Assembly (NCBI GenBank): GCA_944384745.1
Contig: CALWUO010000004.1
Location: 1-64,000, forward strand
DNA length: 64,000 nt
Direction of reading: 5' to 3'
Origin: an uncultured Butyricicoccus sp.
Lineage (GTDB): Bacteria; Bacillota; Clostridia; Oscillospirales; Butyricicoccaceae
Shown here: positions 1-8,807 of the stretch, in pieces
How the letters are laid out: the number at the start of each line of letters is the position of its first letter
Numbering within the stretch: position 1 is the stretch's first letter
The notes under the pieces: model-generated
What the model was told of the DNA's origin: nothing
The model's input: only the letters and a program-made list of their open reading frames with translations
Databases searched by the model: none
Position numbers and translations under genes: made by a program

Positions 1-77
1 TCCCGAGTGGCCAAAGGGAACAGACTGTAAATCTGTCGTCTTCGACTTCGGTGGTTCGAATCCACCACCTCCCACCA
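1..77 (+). tRNA. tRNA-Tyr(GUA), 5' end outside the window
   Basis: This is a class II tRNA with a long variable arm and anticodon GTA at 27-29, so it reads tyrosine codons. The 3' CCA is encoded (75-77). By comparison with the complete copy at 107-191, the first 8 bases lie left of the window. Every base present is identical to the second copy, so the pair is a recent tandem duplication or is kept identical by conversion. Confidence 0.96.
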
Positions 78-106
78 CTCATTCATTTAGATTTAAAATT
101 AAATAT

Positions 107-191
107 GGGAGGTTTCCCGAGTGGCCAAAGGGAACAGACTGTAAATCTGTCGTCTTCGACTTCGGTGGTTCGAATCCACCACCTCCCACCA
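107..191 (+). tRNA. tRNA-Tyr(GUA), complete second copy
   Basis: This complete 85-base class II tRNA has a seven-pair acceptor stem (107-113 with 181-187), anticodon GTA at 141-143, a long variable arm, a T-loop GGTTCGAATCC and an encoded CCA. It lies 29 bases after the first copy with no promoter visible between them, so the two are probably co-transcribed and share the terminator at 197-226. Confidence 0.98.
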
Positions 192-196
192 TAATT

Positions 197-226
197 AAAC
201 CAAGCTTTCAATAGTTTGGTTTTTTT
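197..226 (+). terminator. Terminator of the tRNA-Tyr pair
   Basis: A seven-pair stem (AAACCAA at 197-203 with TTGGTTT at 216-222) runs into a T tract up to 226. It sits just after the second tRNA on the same strand. Confidence 0.8.
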
Positions 227-247
227 GTTTGTGAAAACATAAGTTTA

Positions 248-280
248 AAGCTCCCCGATTTTCAGGGAGCTTATTTTTTT
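248..280 (+). terminator. Rho-independent terminator, backup or convergent
   Basis: An eight-pair stem (AAGCTCCC at 248-255 with GGGAGCTT at 265-272) is followed by a T-rich run to 280 on the plus strand. The T run overlaps the stop codon of the minus-strand phosphatase gene. Read on the minus strand, the hairpin has only a weak T-rich tail, so it mainly stops transcription coming from the tRNA side. Confidence 0.65.
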
Positions 281-1619
281 ATCTGTTTACAAAAGCCCAA
301 GGTTCTGTGAAATCCTCTTCATCATCATCGAATAAAGATTCCCCTTGTGCATGTTTTTTCTCCTCAGCGGTTTTGCGAGCTTGTTCGGTGCCGTCCATAA
401 GCGTTTCCACTTTGTTTGCTGCCTCATCAAGCTCTGTTTGCAAACGTTGTTGTTCATCGGTCATCTGTTTTACTTTTGCGTCTAATTCAGCCTCTAACTT
501 TTTCTCAGCCTCTAATTTTTCATGTAAGTCATCAAGCTTAATTTCACGTTCATTGCAATTATGCTCTAATAACCTAATCTGGTCTTGCATTTGTTCAAGT
601 GCCAATGTGTCTTGTTCTATTTGCTTTGAAAGCACAGACACTCTTGAACGACATTCATCTAATTTCAGTTCAAGATGGTGCTGTTCTTTTTCATGGTCAC
701 GGACATTGTGACCTGCATTTTCCCATTTTACAACACTTCTATGAAGTTTTTCTTCAAGTTTAAGCACTTCAGAAATAGGCTCTAATTTTTCAAGACATAT
801 AAGACCTGCAATAGAAACATCATCGCCATTACCCTTTTTACTTAAAGCTGGTAGTATTTGCTCCATAGTTTTTGTAAGTCCATTTTTGCCTTTTTCTAAG
901 TAAGTAGAGGCAAGTTCCTGACAAAATGCATAAGCTCCGTCCATATCTGTAAAAGCCGATTCCACACCATCTGTAAAGGCGAAAACTGCCGCAGGCATTT
1001 GTTCACTAAAAGAATATCTAAATTCTTTTATAGCATCTTTATCACATACAGAAGTTGTTATATTATCGTGACAACGTTCATCTACACGCACTGGCTGTTC
1101 ACAAGAACCATCTGGTCTTATAGATACGCATCTACCATCACCAAGTTGAATAACAAGCCAATATTTTTCTGTTATTATAGCTGCAATTAATGTTGTACCA
1201 TAAGCATTTTCAACATATTCCCCTGCTAAGTATTTTTGTCTTATTTTTGGGGTTACATTTTCCATTTGGCTTTCAGAAAATGGGTCATCAAATATATCTG
1301 CCTCTATTTGTTCTTTCCATCTAGCTAAAATTCTATCAAATAGTTTATGCATAAGTTCTCTTCGTTCTGAAGCACCACGCAGATGTAAAACGGTTGTTTC
1401 TGCTGCAAAATCCATAAGTTCAGCGGCAGTGGCTTGAGTTATAAATTTAGCACCTCTATCACTTCTAAAATAATCATCTCCCCCATGACCATCAGCAACA
1501 ACGATTACTGAGCAATTAGGTGCAGCGTCGCTTGCTATTGCATAATCTTGACAAACCGAGCCATTTTTAACATGTCTATATCCCCTAACGATTTGAGAAA
1601 AAGCTCTATATTTATGCAT
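279..1619 (-). CDS. PP2C-family protein phosphatase with C-terminal coiled coil
   Basis: The product (446 aa) is probably a cytoplasmic metal-dependent Ser/Thr phosphatase. Residues about 1-280 carry the PP2C metal motifs: CQDYA near residue 23, VADGHGG near 42, QLGDGRC, FTDGVES and GNGDDVS. Residues about 285-425 are a long charged heptad-rich coiled coil, and the protein ends in an acidic tail (SLFDDDEEDF). There is no signal peptide or membrane segment. The start at 1619 has an AAAGGAGG site just upstream. It is probably co-transcribed with the gene at 1642-2784. The phosphatase assignment rests on visible motifs; the target is unknown. The coiled coil may mediate dimerisation or binding of a partner. 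Confidence 0.85.
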   Translation of the reverse strand: MHKYRAFSQIVRGYRHVKNGSVCQDYAIASDAAPNCSVIVVADGHGGDDYFRSDRGAKFITQATAAELMDFAAETTVLHLRGASERRELMHKLFDRILARWKEQIEADIFDDPFSESQMENVTPKIRQKYLAGEYVENAYGTTLIAAIITEKYWLVIQLGDGRCVSIRPDGSCEQPVRVDERCHDNITTSVCDKDAIKEFRYSFSEQMPAAVFAFTDGVESAFTDMDGAYAFCQELASTYLEKGKNGLTKTMEQILPALSKKGNGDDVSIAGLICLEKLEPISEVLKLEEKLHRSVVKWENAGHNVRDHEKEQHHLELKLDECRSRVSVLSKQIEQDTLALEQMQDQIRLLEHNCNEREIKLDDLHEKLEAEKKLEAELDAKVKQMTDEQQRLQTELDEAANKVETLMDGTEQARKTAEEKKHAQGESLFDDDEEDFTEPWAFVNR

Positions 1620-1641
1620 AATATCCTCCTTTATAATGTTA

Positions 1642-2784
1642 TTATATTGGTGTATTTGCCGCAGTTATTTTATATGTTTGAACGTTATTTGCTTTAAAAT
1701 CACGCAAAATAATTGTAAGAGCTGCATTAGTAGATTTTTTATGATGTAAAGATATAATACAAGGATTTGCAGTATTGTCAAGTATATTTAAAATATCTTG
1801 ACTTGTTTTACTTGCATTATATTTTTCATCTTTAGCTATTAGTGAAGCTTTCCAAACTATATAGCCTGCGTTTTGAATTGTATCGACATTTTGTAAATTT
1901 TCATTATCAGAAATTACAATACGGCTCATAGTACCAGTTATATTAAATAGTTTTTGATTGGCAGTGTCAAGTTTATTTACTATATCTTTTTCATCATTTA
2001 CAACCCAACCTATATTATTACCCATCACTATGGCTTTACGTATAAAATTATCATCAAATTTCGAGTCAACAGGTATAAAAAATGTAGCATTTGCAGAATA
2101 AAGCTGTAATGTGTTTATTAAATCATCAGAAAATTGATTTGTTTCGCCTATAAATGATAAATATACAAAATCTGGTCTAACAGTTGCAGGAGTAATTGGC
2201 TGTTCAGGCGGGACAGGCTCGGGGGTATTTGGTTCAGGTTCTGGCTCAGGGTTTACAACAGGGGTTTCTGTTTTGCCCTCATTTTTATAATCGTCCACTA
2301 TTTCTTCAGTGTTTTGATTAGTATTAGCCACAAAATTACTATCTGATAGTTTGGCATTTTGGTCACATATACGAACAATAAGACTTTCACCTGTTATAAC
2401 CGAAAAAGATAAACCAAACTGTGCACACATAAGTTTTACAGGTAAGTATATAGTATCATTTATATTATAAGCGGGCTGAGATAAAGTATTTAAATCTTTA
2501 TCATAAGTATAACCTTGAGATAATGAAAAAGTTATAGTTTGATTTTGGTTTTGCATAACCAATGAATCATTATTGTCCTGCATATAGGATATTATACCAA
2601 AATTATTAAAAACATTATATGGCACATACCATTCACCGCTTTTTTTAGTTGGCATAGTATTATTCTCAAGCGGTAAAAAAGAGTCATTTACTGCTGTAAG
2701 TACAATAGAACTTGCATTTGCATGTATAAAGATAAACAAAGCTATTAAAACAACAAATGATAAAATTTGCTTTGCTCTTTTCAA
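1642..2784 (-). CDS. Secreted protein: copper-amine-oxidase-like N domain plus degenerate NodB-like domain
   Basis: The product (380 aa) starts with a signal peptide or N-terminal anchor (about residues 8-24). Residues about 27-140 resemble the copper amine oxidase N-terminal-like repeat common in clostridial surface proteins (NDTIYLPVKLM is typical). A Pro/Glu linker (about 170-200) leads to a C-terminal half shaped like a polysaccharide deacetylase. There the usual TFDDGP motif reads LSFIGETN and the HxxxH metal motif is missing (IGWVVN), so deacetylase activity is unlikely. Two adjacent TTG codons can serve as start. The one at 2784 lies seven bases from AGGAGG and is preferred; the other is at 2787. 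A role in binding cell-wall glycans is inference. Confidence 0.7.
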   Translation of the reverse strand: MKRAKQILSFVVLIALFIFIHANASSIVLTAVNDSFLPLENNTMPTKKSGEWYVPYNVFNNFGIISYMQDNNDSLVMQNQNQTITFSLSQGYTYDKDLNTLSQPAYNINDTIYLPVKLMCAQFGLSFSVITGESLIVRICDQNAKLSDSNFVANTNQNTEEIVDDYKNEGKTETPVVNPEPEPEPNTPEPVPPEQPITPATVRPDFVYLSFIGETNQFSDDLINTLQLYSANATFFIPVDSKFDDNFIRKAIVMGNNIGWVVNDEKDIVNKLDTANQKLFNITGTMSRIVISDNENLQNVDTIQNAGYIVWKASLIAKDEKYNASKTSQDILNILDNTANPCIISLHHKKSTNAALTIILRDFKANNVQTYKITAANTPI

Positions 2785-2822
2785 CAAAACTCCTCCTTAA
2801 AAAGTGAATTTAAGATATAACA

Positions 2823-2851
2823 AGTATAACATACAAGCAAAAAAAAGGCAA
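2823..2851 (-). promoter_or_regulatory. Candidate promoter for the secreted protein gene
   Basis: On the minus strand TTGCCT (2846-2851) and TATACT (2823-2828) are separated by 17 bases. The -10 lies about 40 bases before the start codon. The -35 match is moderate. Confidence 0.5.
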
Positions 2852-2939
2852 AGCTGTGGACATTTTAATGAATTTTCCTTGAGTGAAAGAACGATAAATA
2901 AAAAAATTCAAAAAAATAAATAATAATGCATAAAAATAC

Positions 2940-2968
2940 TTGAAAAAGATTTAAGTGAGGACTAAAAT
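2940..2968 (+). promoter_or_regulatory. Candidate promoter for ilvE
   Basis: TTGAAA (2940-2945) and TAAAAT (2963-2968) are separated by 17 bases, giving a 5' leader of about 35 bases. The leader is too short for a T-box, so no amino-acid-responsive leader is seen here. Confidence 0.6.
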
Positions 2969-3009
2969 AAAAGTGATTTAAATAATAATTGGGAGAGAGG
3001 GACTTATTT

Positions 3010-4080
3010 ATGTTAAACATTAAATATGAACTTACAACACAAAAGAAACAAAAACCAGATGAAAATAATCTTGGATTTGGTGTTTACTATACAGACCATA
3101 TGTTTATAATTGAACATACCGAAGGCACTGGCTGGCATGATGCTAGAATTGTACCATATCAACCACTTACATTAGACCCTGCTGCAATGGTATTCCATTA
3201 TGCAATGGAATCTTTTGAAGGCTTAAAGGCATATCGTCTGCCTGATAATTCTATACAGCTATTTAGACCTGATAAAAATGCTGAAAGAATGATAAACACA
3301 AATAAGCGTATGTGTTTGCCTTCACTTTCAGTTGAAGATTTTATTCAGGCTGTAAAAGCACTTGTAGAAACTGATAAAGATTGGGTACCTCATAAGGACG
3401 GCACAAGCCTATATATTAGACCATTTGTTATTGCAACTGAGCCACATCTAGGTGTAAGAACATCAAAAACACATAAATTCATTATTATTTGTTCTCCAGT
3501 TGGTGCATATTATTCAACTGGCATAAATCCTGTAAAGATTTTTGTAGAAGATGAGTATACAAGAGCTTGCCCTGGTGGTACAGGCTTTACAAAATGTGGT
3601 GGTAACTATGCCGCTTCCCTAGTATCACAGGTAAAAGCACATGATTTAGGCTATGAACAAACCCTATGGCTTGACGGTGTGGAACATAAATATGTTGAAG
3701 AAGTAGGTTCAATGAACTGTTTCTTTAAGATTGATGGCGTTGTATATACTGCACCATGTGTTGGAACTGTTCTTCCAGGTGTAACCAGAATGAGCTGTAT
3801 TGAGCTTATTAAGAAATGGGGTTATGAAGTATCTGAAGACCGTCTTCCTATTGCAAAAGTAATGCAAGCTTCAAAGGACGGCAAACTTGAAGAGGTATTC
3901 GGCACAGGTACAGCAGCCGTTATTTCTCCTGTTGGTGAACTAAGATATGAAGATGAAGTTGCATATATAAATGATGGTAAGATTGGTGAACTGACACAAA
4001 AGTTATATGATACTCTTACTGGAATACAGTGGGGTAAATTGCCTGACGATATGGGTTGGACAACTAAAGTATGTGACTAA
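3010..4080 (+). CDS. ilvE: Branched-chain amino acid aminotransferase
   Basis: This PLP enzyme (356 aa) interconverts leucine, isoleucine and valine with their 2-oxo acids, using 2-oxoglutarate/glutamate, in the cytoplasm. It belongs to the eukaryote-like (group II) branch: SFEGLKAYR near residue 67, the PLP lysine in FTKCGGNYAASL near residue 195, and EEVGSMNCFF after it. The length is normal for the family. The reading frame opens earlier with a TTG at 2989, but the ATG at 3010 follows GGGAGAGAGG by nine bases and gives the usual N terminus. It stands alone, with its own promoter and a terminator at 4088-4128. No other ilv or leu gene is in the window. Confidence 0.96.
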   Translation: MLNIKYELTTQKKQKPDENNLGFGVYYTDHMFIIEHTEGTGWHDARIVPYQPLTLDPAAMVFHYAMESFEGLKAYRLPDNSIQLFRPDKNAERMINTNKRMCLPSLSVEDFIQAVKALVETDKDWVPHKDGTSLYIRPFVIATEPHLGVRTSKTHKFIIICSPVGAYYSTGINPVKIFVEDEYTRACPGGTGFTKCGGNYAASLVSQVKAHDLGYEQTLWLDGVEHKYVEEVGSMNCFFKIDGVVYTAPCVGTVLPGVTRMSCIELIKKWGYEVSEDRLPIAKVMQASKDGKLEEVFGTGTAAVISPVGELRYEDEVAYINDGKIGELTQKLYDTLTGIQWGKLPDDMGWTTKVCD

Positions 4081-4087
4081 AATTATA

Positions 4088-4128
4088 AAAGCTGTGGAGA
4101 GGATAACTCACCGCAGCTTTATTTTTTT
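4088..4128 (+). terminator. Terminator of ilvE
   Basis: A ten-pair stem (4088-4097 with 4111-4120, one G-T pair) is followed by ATTTTTTT. It overlaps the last codon of the convergent kinase gene. Confidence 0.85.
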
Positions 4129-5311
4129 ATATATCTCTATTCATATAATCAAGTATAACCTGTTTTAACTGGTTACAGTCAATAGGTTTATTGATATAAG
4201 TATTTATACCACTTGCAGACATATGAGTTATATCATCATCTGATATATGAGCAGTTACTGCAATTATCGGTACATTTTTAGCATTATCAAAAGGCAATTT
4301 TCTAATTTCTGAGCAAGCAGAAAAGCCATCTAATACAGGCATTTTTAAATCCATAAGGATAATGCCTATTTGCTGATAATTTTTTGTATAAATATTTACA
4401 GCGTCACGACCATTTTGTGCATGAAAAACTTTTATACCTAAAGAGTCGAGATATTTTGTTATAAATTCTGTATCTAGCTGATTATCTTCAGCTAAAAGAA
4501 TATATTTGTTTTTAATTTTATCAAGTTTTTCATTATTATCAGCTTGTTGTTTTTCAATTTCAAACTTATCTGTTATTTGCATTGGTAAAATAACCGTAAA
4601 TTTACTACCTTTTGAAAGTTCACTTTCCAGATATATTTCACCATTCATTTGGTGAACCAGCATTTTTACTATTGGTAAACCCAAACCCTTTTCCACACTA
4701 TCGTATTTATTACATAATTCAAATGCATTTTTTTTAGTTTCATTGCTCATACCTATTCCAGTATCTTCAACACAAATAATATATTTACTGAACATATCTT
4801 TTCCATTTGTTTCTTTCAGAGATACCGTTATAATATCATTAGGTCTTGTATATTTAATTGCATTGTTGACCAAATTATTTAAGATTTGAGCTAATTTAAT
4901 CGCATCACCATATACATAAGGGTGAGTTACATCCGATATAAAACTTATGGTTTTATCGTTTATTTTTCTCTTTAGAATTTCTAAAGAATCTCTAATACAT
5001 TTATTTATATCTATCGGTGTATAGTTTATAGAGTTTTTAGTTGACTCTATACGAGATAATTCAAGCACATTGTTTACAAGTGAAAGCATTTGTTCACCTG
5101 ATGATTGTATTTTACAAACATATTCATCAACTTTTTCTCTATCATCTTTTTTATCATGAGCAAGTTTAGACAAACCAATTATAGCACTTAAAGGAGTTCT
5201 CATATCATGGGATATAGTGCCAAAGAACGTGGTTTTTTGTTTTATATTATTTTGAGCAGCATCTAACGCATTTTTTAGAAGTACATTTTGATTTAGCTCA
5301 TATTTTTTTTG
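4127..5311 (-). CDS. C-terminal half of a split hybrid histidine kinase (kinase core plus receiver)
   Basis: The open frame runs from the codon after a stop at 5312-5314 to 4127 (394 codons). It holds a linker helix, the H-box SHDMRTPLSAIIG (histidine codon 5207-5209), an N-box NNAIKYT, the ATP-lid motifs DTGIGMS and GLGLPIVK, and a receiver domain (about the last 130 residues) with acceptor aspartate in LMDLKMPVLDG and the KP motif in NKPID. The first ATG, at 5203, lies inside the H-box just after the histidine. A protein started there would lack its phosphorylation site, so this is not an independent gene. Adding one A to the A8 run at 5303-5310 joins it in frame to the sensor half at 5293-6630. 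Confidence 0.85.
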   Translation of the reverse strand, partial: QKKYELNQNVLLKNALDAAQNNIKQKTTFFGTISHDMRTPLSAIIGLSKLAHDKKDDREKVDEYVCKIQSSGEQMLSLVNNVLELSRIESTKNSINYTPIDINKCIRDSLEILKRKINDKTISFISDVTHPYVYGDAIKLAQILNNLVNNAIKYTRPNDIITVSLKETNGKDMFSKYIICVEDTGIGMSNETKKNAFELCNKYDSVEKGLGLPIVKMLVHQMNGEIYLESELSKGSKFTVILPMQITDKFEIEKQQADNNEKLDKIKNKYILLAEDNQLDTEFITKYLDSLGIKVFHAQNGRDAVNIYTKNYQQIGIILMDLKMPVLDGFSACSEIRKLPFDNAKNVPIIAVTAHISDDDITHMSASGINTYINKPIDCNQLKQVILDYMNRDI

Positions 5312-6630
5312 TTATCAATTTCTTTAAAACAAATAACGACTTGATTTTTCTGAATATCTCGTTTATAAATCATTTGAGCACTTATCCATTTATATTTATC
5401 ATTAAATTTGCGTTTATATTCTCTTTGTAATTCAAACACACCATTTGATATAAGTTCTCTTATATTTTCTATACTAAAGTCATTTTCAAACTGAGAAGCA
5501 TAATCTTCATCAATTTTTGATTTAATTACTTCAACAAGCTGTTTATAGTCCTCAGTATCATGTTGTTTTATATCATCAGGTACTTTTATAGCTTTGTATA
5601 CACCTGTTATATAATTTAAACGGTATATTTCATAATAAGAATCCCCAAGAAGTTTAAGTGTATCAATAGTATATTTTACATTTTGATTTACAAGATAGCT
5701 TCTAATCATAAATATGATTATGCCACCTATAACTAAGACACAAAGCATAGCCAAGCCTACAATAACATCATTCCAGCCATCTTGTAGAATTCTAGAAGCT
5801 GGTACTGTTATAACTGCAAGCCAACCATTGCTCATCTCATAGTAATAAACTGTACGGCTAAAACCCTCTGGGTCAACAATGGTTGAATCATGTGGAATCA
5901 TTTGTCCCGAACGTATTTTTTTTACTATGTCATCGGCAAATTTTCCATCATGTGAATGACTTACTCCATAATTTGTTGAATAAATTATTTTATCATCTGC
6001 ACCATATAACATATAACAAAATTTATCAGATATTGCCACAGAATTTTCATGTTTTGTAAAGTTTTCAATAATTATATCAAAAGCTAAAACATTGTTTGCA
6101 CCATGCAGTTTAACTGCAAGAGTTACCATATTTTTACCTGTTATAACATCTTTATATATATTGGTATATATAACTTCACCATTATAACTAAGGGCTTTTT
6201 GATACCATTCAGTCGACCTATAATCATAGCTTTCATCTCCCTCCCAAGGGTTAGCAGCTACTATTTTTCCATTTATAACCGCATACGGGTCAATTATAGC
6301 ACTTTCATATGCGGCTTCAACTTTTTCTGAATAATCTTTTAGTAAAAGAGATATTTCATCTGCTGTTGCATTTTCATCTATTTCACTGTTTGTGTATTCT
6401 GAGCACATAGACAACAACATAGAATACGTTTCAATTCTGTTTTCTTCTTCCCAAGCATAGCTCTGGGCTAAATACATGCCCATATCCTTTGCATTTTTAA
6501 GTAATTTACTTCTTACTAACACTACACCCCAAACAAGAAGTGCAGTAAAAATCAAAACCGCAGATATTTTAACCCATACAGGCATTTTTCTAGCCTTTAT
6601 ATTTTTAAAATCCTGTGTTTGATATTTCAT
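5293..6630 (-). CDS. N-terminal sensor half of the split hybrid histidine kinase (Cache and PAS-like)
   Basis: As read, the product is 445 aa with a transmembrane helix (about residues 18-40), an extracellular Cache-type domain (about 45-280), a second membrane helix (about 290-312) and a cytoplasmic PAS-like region up to the end. The extracellular part contains phrases typical of dCache domains, such as YRSTEWYQKA and ITGKNMVTLA. The frame then runs DNKKNMS and stops, whereas the alternative frame continues into the kinase core. The ATG at 6630 was chosen over the one at 6711 because AAGGAAG lies upstream and it avoids overlap with the cyclase gene. The ligand is unknown; Cache domains usually bind small metabolites. 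Confidence 0.85.
   Translation of the reverse strand: MKYQTQDFKNIKARKMPVWVKISAVLIFTALLVWGVVLVRSKLLKNAKDMGMYLAQSYAWEEENRIETYSMLLSMCSEYTNSEIDENATADEISLLLKDYSEKVEAAYESAIIDPYAVINGKIVAANPWEGDESYDYRSTEWYQKALSYNGEVIYTNIYKDVITGKNMVTLAVKLHGANNVLAFDIIIENFTKHENSVAISDKFCYMLYGADDKIIYSTNYGVSHSHDGKFADDIVKKIRSGQMIPHDSTIVDPEGFSRTVYYYEMSNGWLAVITVPASRILQDGWNDVIVGLAMLCVLVIGGIIIFMIRSYLVNQNVKYTIDTLKLLGDSYYEIYRLNYITGVYKAIKVPDDIKQHDTEDYKQLVEVIKSKIDEDYASQFENDFSIENIRELISNGVFELQREYKRKFNDKYKWISAQMIYKRDIQKNQVVICFKEIDNKKNMS
5303..5310 (-). other. A8 homopolymer at the frameshift between the kinase halves
   Basis: On the minus strand the sequence reads GATAAC, eight A, TATGAG. The sensor frame uses AAC AAA AAA AAT and stops three codons later at 5293-5295. 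A gain of one A, or a -1 ribosomal or transcriptional slip, gives DNKKKYELNQ and carries on into the H-box. The run could be a sequencing undercall, a real mutation or a slippage site. Confidence 0.85.
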
Positions 6631-6668
6631 AGGTTTACACTTCCTTATGCCATGAAATTCAAATTTTA

Positions 6669-8777
6669 TCAATGATAATTGTAAATAATATTCTGACCAT
6701 AAATGGTACAACCATTTTTAGCATTATTTTTAACTGAATAAAGGGCTTTATCTGCATTTTTATATAATTCATCAAATGTTTTTCCATCTTTAGGGAATAA
6801 AGCTACACCGATAGAAGCCGCTATTTTAACTGTATTTATGCCATCAGTAAATTCAATATTTAAGTTTTTAAGTAATCGTTTCATAAAATTAGGAATTATA
6901 TCTTCATCTTTTATATTTTTCATAAAAATAACAAATTCGTCTCCACCTAGACGGGCGACCAAATCGCTATTTCTAAAATTTCGTTTTAAAATATTAGCTA
7001 CTCTTTTAAGTGCTTTATCTCCTGTTATATGACCCAGCATATCATTAACATTTTTAAAATTATCAAGGTCAAGCAGAATAAATGCTGAAACATTATCTTC
7101 CATTTCATTTAGAATATCCAAAGTTTCATTTATTTGTTTTTCCAAACCAAATCTATTATAAATTCCTGTAAGATAATCAGTAACAGCGTCCTTTCTCATT
7201 TTTCGTTGCTCTTCCATATTAAGCATATAACTTGCAGTTATATCTGAACGCATAAGAAGTATTATATTATTTTCCTTATCATAGTATTGAAACTGAACGA
7301 ACTTTCGTTTATAATCCCCATCATTGTCCAGTATTCCATATGATAAATTGCAAAAACCATTGTTTTCCAAACATTCAAGCACATATATTGGAAGCATTTT
7401 TTGTCTTACAAAAGCTTGGTCATCTTCTACAACAAATCTATCCACATATCTTTGTATGTCAGCAATATAGTCCTTACCCTGTCTTGATATATTATCCCCA
7501 TTTGTATTCTTGCCAGAAAATTCTATAAAACTATTTGTGTTACAATTTATATAGTAAAGGTCTTCACAGTTTTTGGATACATATTCATTCATAAGTATTT
7601 CAAGCATATAATCTCCGCTTATGTTTTTAATCATTAGAAATACTCTGTCTTTAAGTTTTTTGCTTCCCATAGCAGATATTCTAAGCCAACCATATCCAAA
7701 AACTTCATTTTTTAGTTGGATATCACAATAAGTTCTAGTATCATTTAGGGCTATTCTTCTTAAATTCTCAACTGATAAAAACTGTCTTATTTTCTTTTCA
7801 TCAACTTTTTGGGCATAGAATTCTACAAGATTATATATCATCTGTTCAATGTTAGATGAACTGGTATAATCTCCCACAGTATATTTTAAAGGGTTAATCT
7901 GTTCGGTCTTAAGGTCTACATCAAGTACAGCGGTGTGGTCTGCAACTATTGCAGAAACTATTGCCTCTTTCTCTTTTCTTATCGCTTCACGTTGTTTTGC
8001 TTGTTCTATACTGTAACCATAGAGTAAAATATTTTCTTTTCCATTGAAATTAACAAGCATACAGTACATTTTAACCCATTCATATCCGCCCAACTGTTTT
8101 TTACTTCTAAATTCCAGACATTTAGAATTTTTTTGCAAACGCATTTTATTTATATTTTCTGATAGTAGCACATCTGATAAAACATGTCTATCATCTGGGT
8201 GAATATGACTTCTTATAAGTTTAAAAATATTACCATTTTCTTCAACTGTTTTATTTACATCTTTTCTAAAAAATATAGTCTCAAGATAATAGCTTTCCAA
8301 ATCTATTTCATAAATTTCATCATAGACATCAGCATAAAAACTGCAATATTTTTTATATTTATAAGGATCTCTTATATTATAAAGTTTTTCATCAATATAT
8401 TTTGATGAAAATAAACTTGTTATATCTTGCTGATAGCCCTGTATTTCAATATAAGAATTATTATCTGTCAGTTGACCATTTAACCTTATATACAACCATT
8501 CATCTTGATTATTTTTCCAAGGATATTCTATTTCTACAAGCTTATCTGAAGTTTTTTGTTCAAACATATTATCAATATATTTTAGATAATCTTGCTTTAC
8601 ATGGCTTTTCCAATATTTATATAATTTTTCAGATGAATTTACATCTTGTAAATTAAATAGGGATTTTAAAACATCATCTAAATAAAGCTGTGGTTCAATA
8701 GACCTATCCTTGTTTATTGTAATTTTAAATTTTCCTAGTTTTATATCCTCAAATATATTTATAGAAATATCATTCAT
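6669..8777 (-). CDS. Diguanylate cyclase with N-terminal PAS-like domains
   Basis: The product (702 aa) should make cyclic di-GMP from two GTP. The last ~170 residues are a GGDEF domain: DYLTGIYNRFGLE, LLDLDNFKNVND and the intact signature RLGGDEFVIF. An RNSD sequence sits exactly five residues before GGDEF, matching the RxxD inhibitory site, so product inhibition is likely. The first ~530 residues hold repeated PAS-fold-like segments (for example KYWKSHVKQDYLKYID and YEWVKMYCMLVNF) and no clear membrane segment, so it is probably cytoplasmic. AGGAG precedes the ATG. The gene lies between a CapA-like gene and the Cache kinase on the same strand with short gaps, suggesting one operon. Confidence 0.9.
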   Translation of the reverse strand: MNDISINIFEDIKLGKFKITINKDRSIEPQLYLDDVLKSLFNLQDVNSSEKLYKYWKSHVKQDYLKYIDNMFEQKTSDKLVEIEYPWKNNQDEWLYIRLNGQLTDNNSYIEIQGYQQDITSLFSSKYIDEKLYNIRDPYKYKKYCSFYADVYDEIYEIDLESYYLETIFFRKDVNKTVEENGNIFKLIRSHIHPDDRHVLSDVLLSENINKMRLQKNSKCLEFRSKKQLGGYEWVKMYCMLVNFNGKENILLYGYSIEQAKQREAIRKEKEAIVSAIVADHTAVLDVDLKTEQINPLKYTVGDYTSSSNIEQMIYNLVEFYAQKVDEKKIRQFLSVENLRRIALNDTRTYCDIQLKNEVFGYGWLRISAMGSKKLKDRVFLMIKNISGDYMLEILMNEYVSKNCEDLYYINCNTNSFIEFSGKNTNGDNISRQGKDYIADIQRYVDRFVVEDDQAFVRQKMLPIYVLECLENNGFCNLSYGILDNDGDYKRKFVQFQYYDKENNIILLMRSDITASYMLNMEEQRKMRKDAVTDYLTGIYNRFGLEKQINETLDILNEMEDNVSAFILLDLDNFKNVNDMLGHITGDKALKRVANILKRNFRNSDLVARLGGDEFVIFMKNIKDEDIIPNFMKRLLKNLNIEFTDGINTVKIAASIGVALFPKDGKTFDELYKNADKALYSVKNNAKNGCTIYGQNIIYNYH

Positions 8778-8807
8778 TTTTATTCTCCTAATAAGAAAAA
8801 AATAAAT

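Noticed and set aside
307..711. Plus-strand frame of 134 codons, Ser/Cys-rich
   Set aside because: It is antisense to the coiled-coil part of the PP2C gene. The Ser/Cys/Phe-rich composition is what the complement of Glu/Lys/Leu codons gives, and there is no ribosome site.
2788..3009. T-box or other leader before ilvE
   Set aside because: The promoter lies about 40 bases from the start and no T-box sequence (such as TGG-containing antiterminator box) is present.
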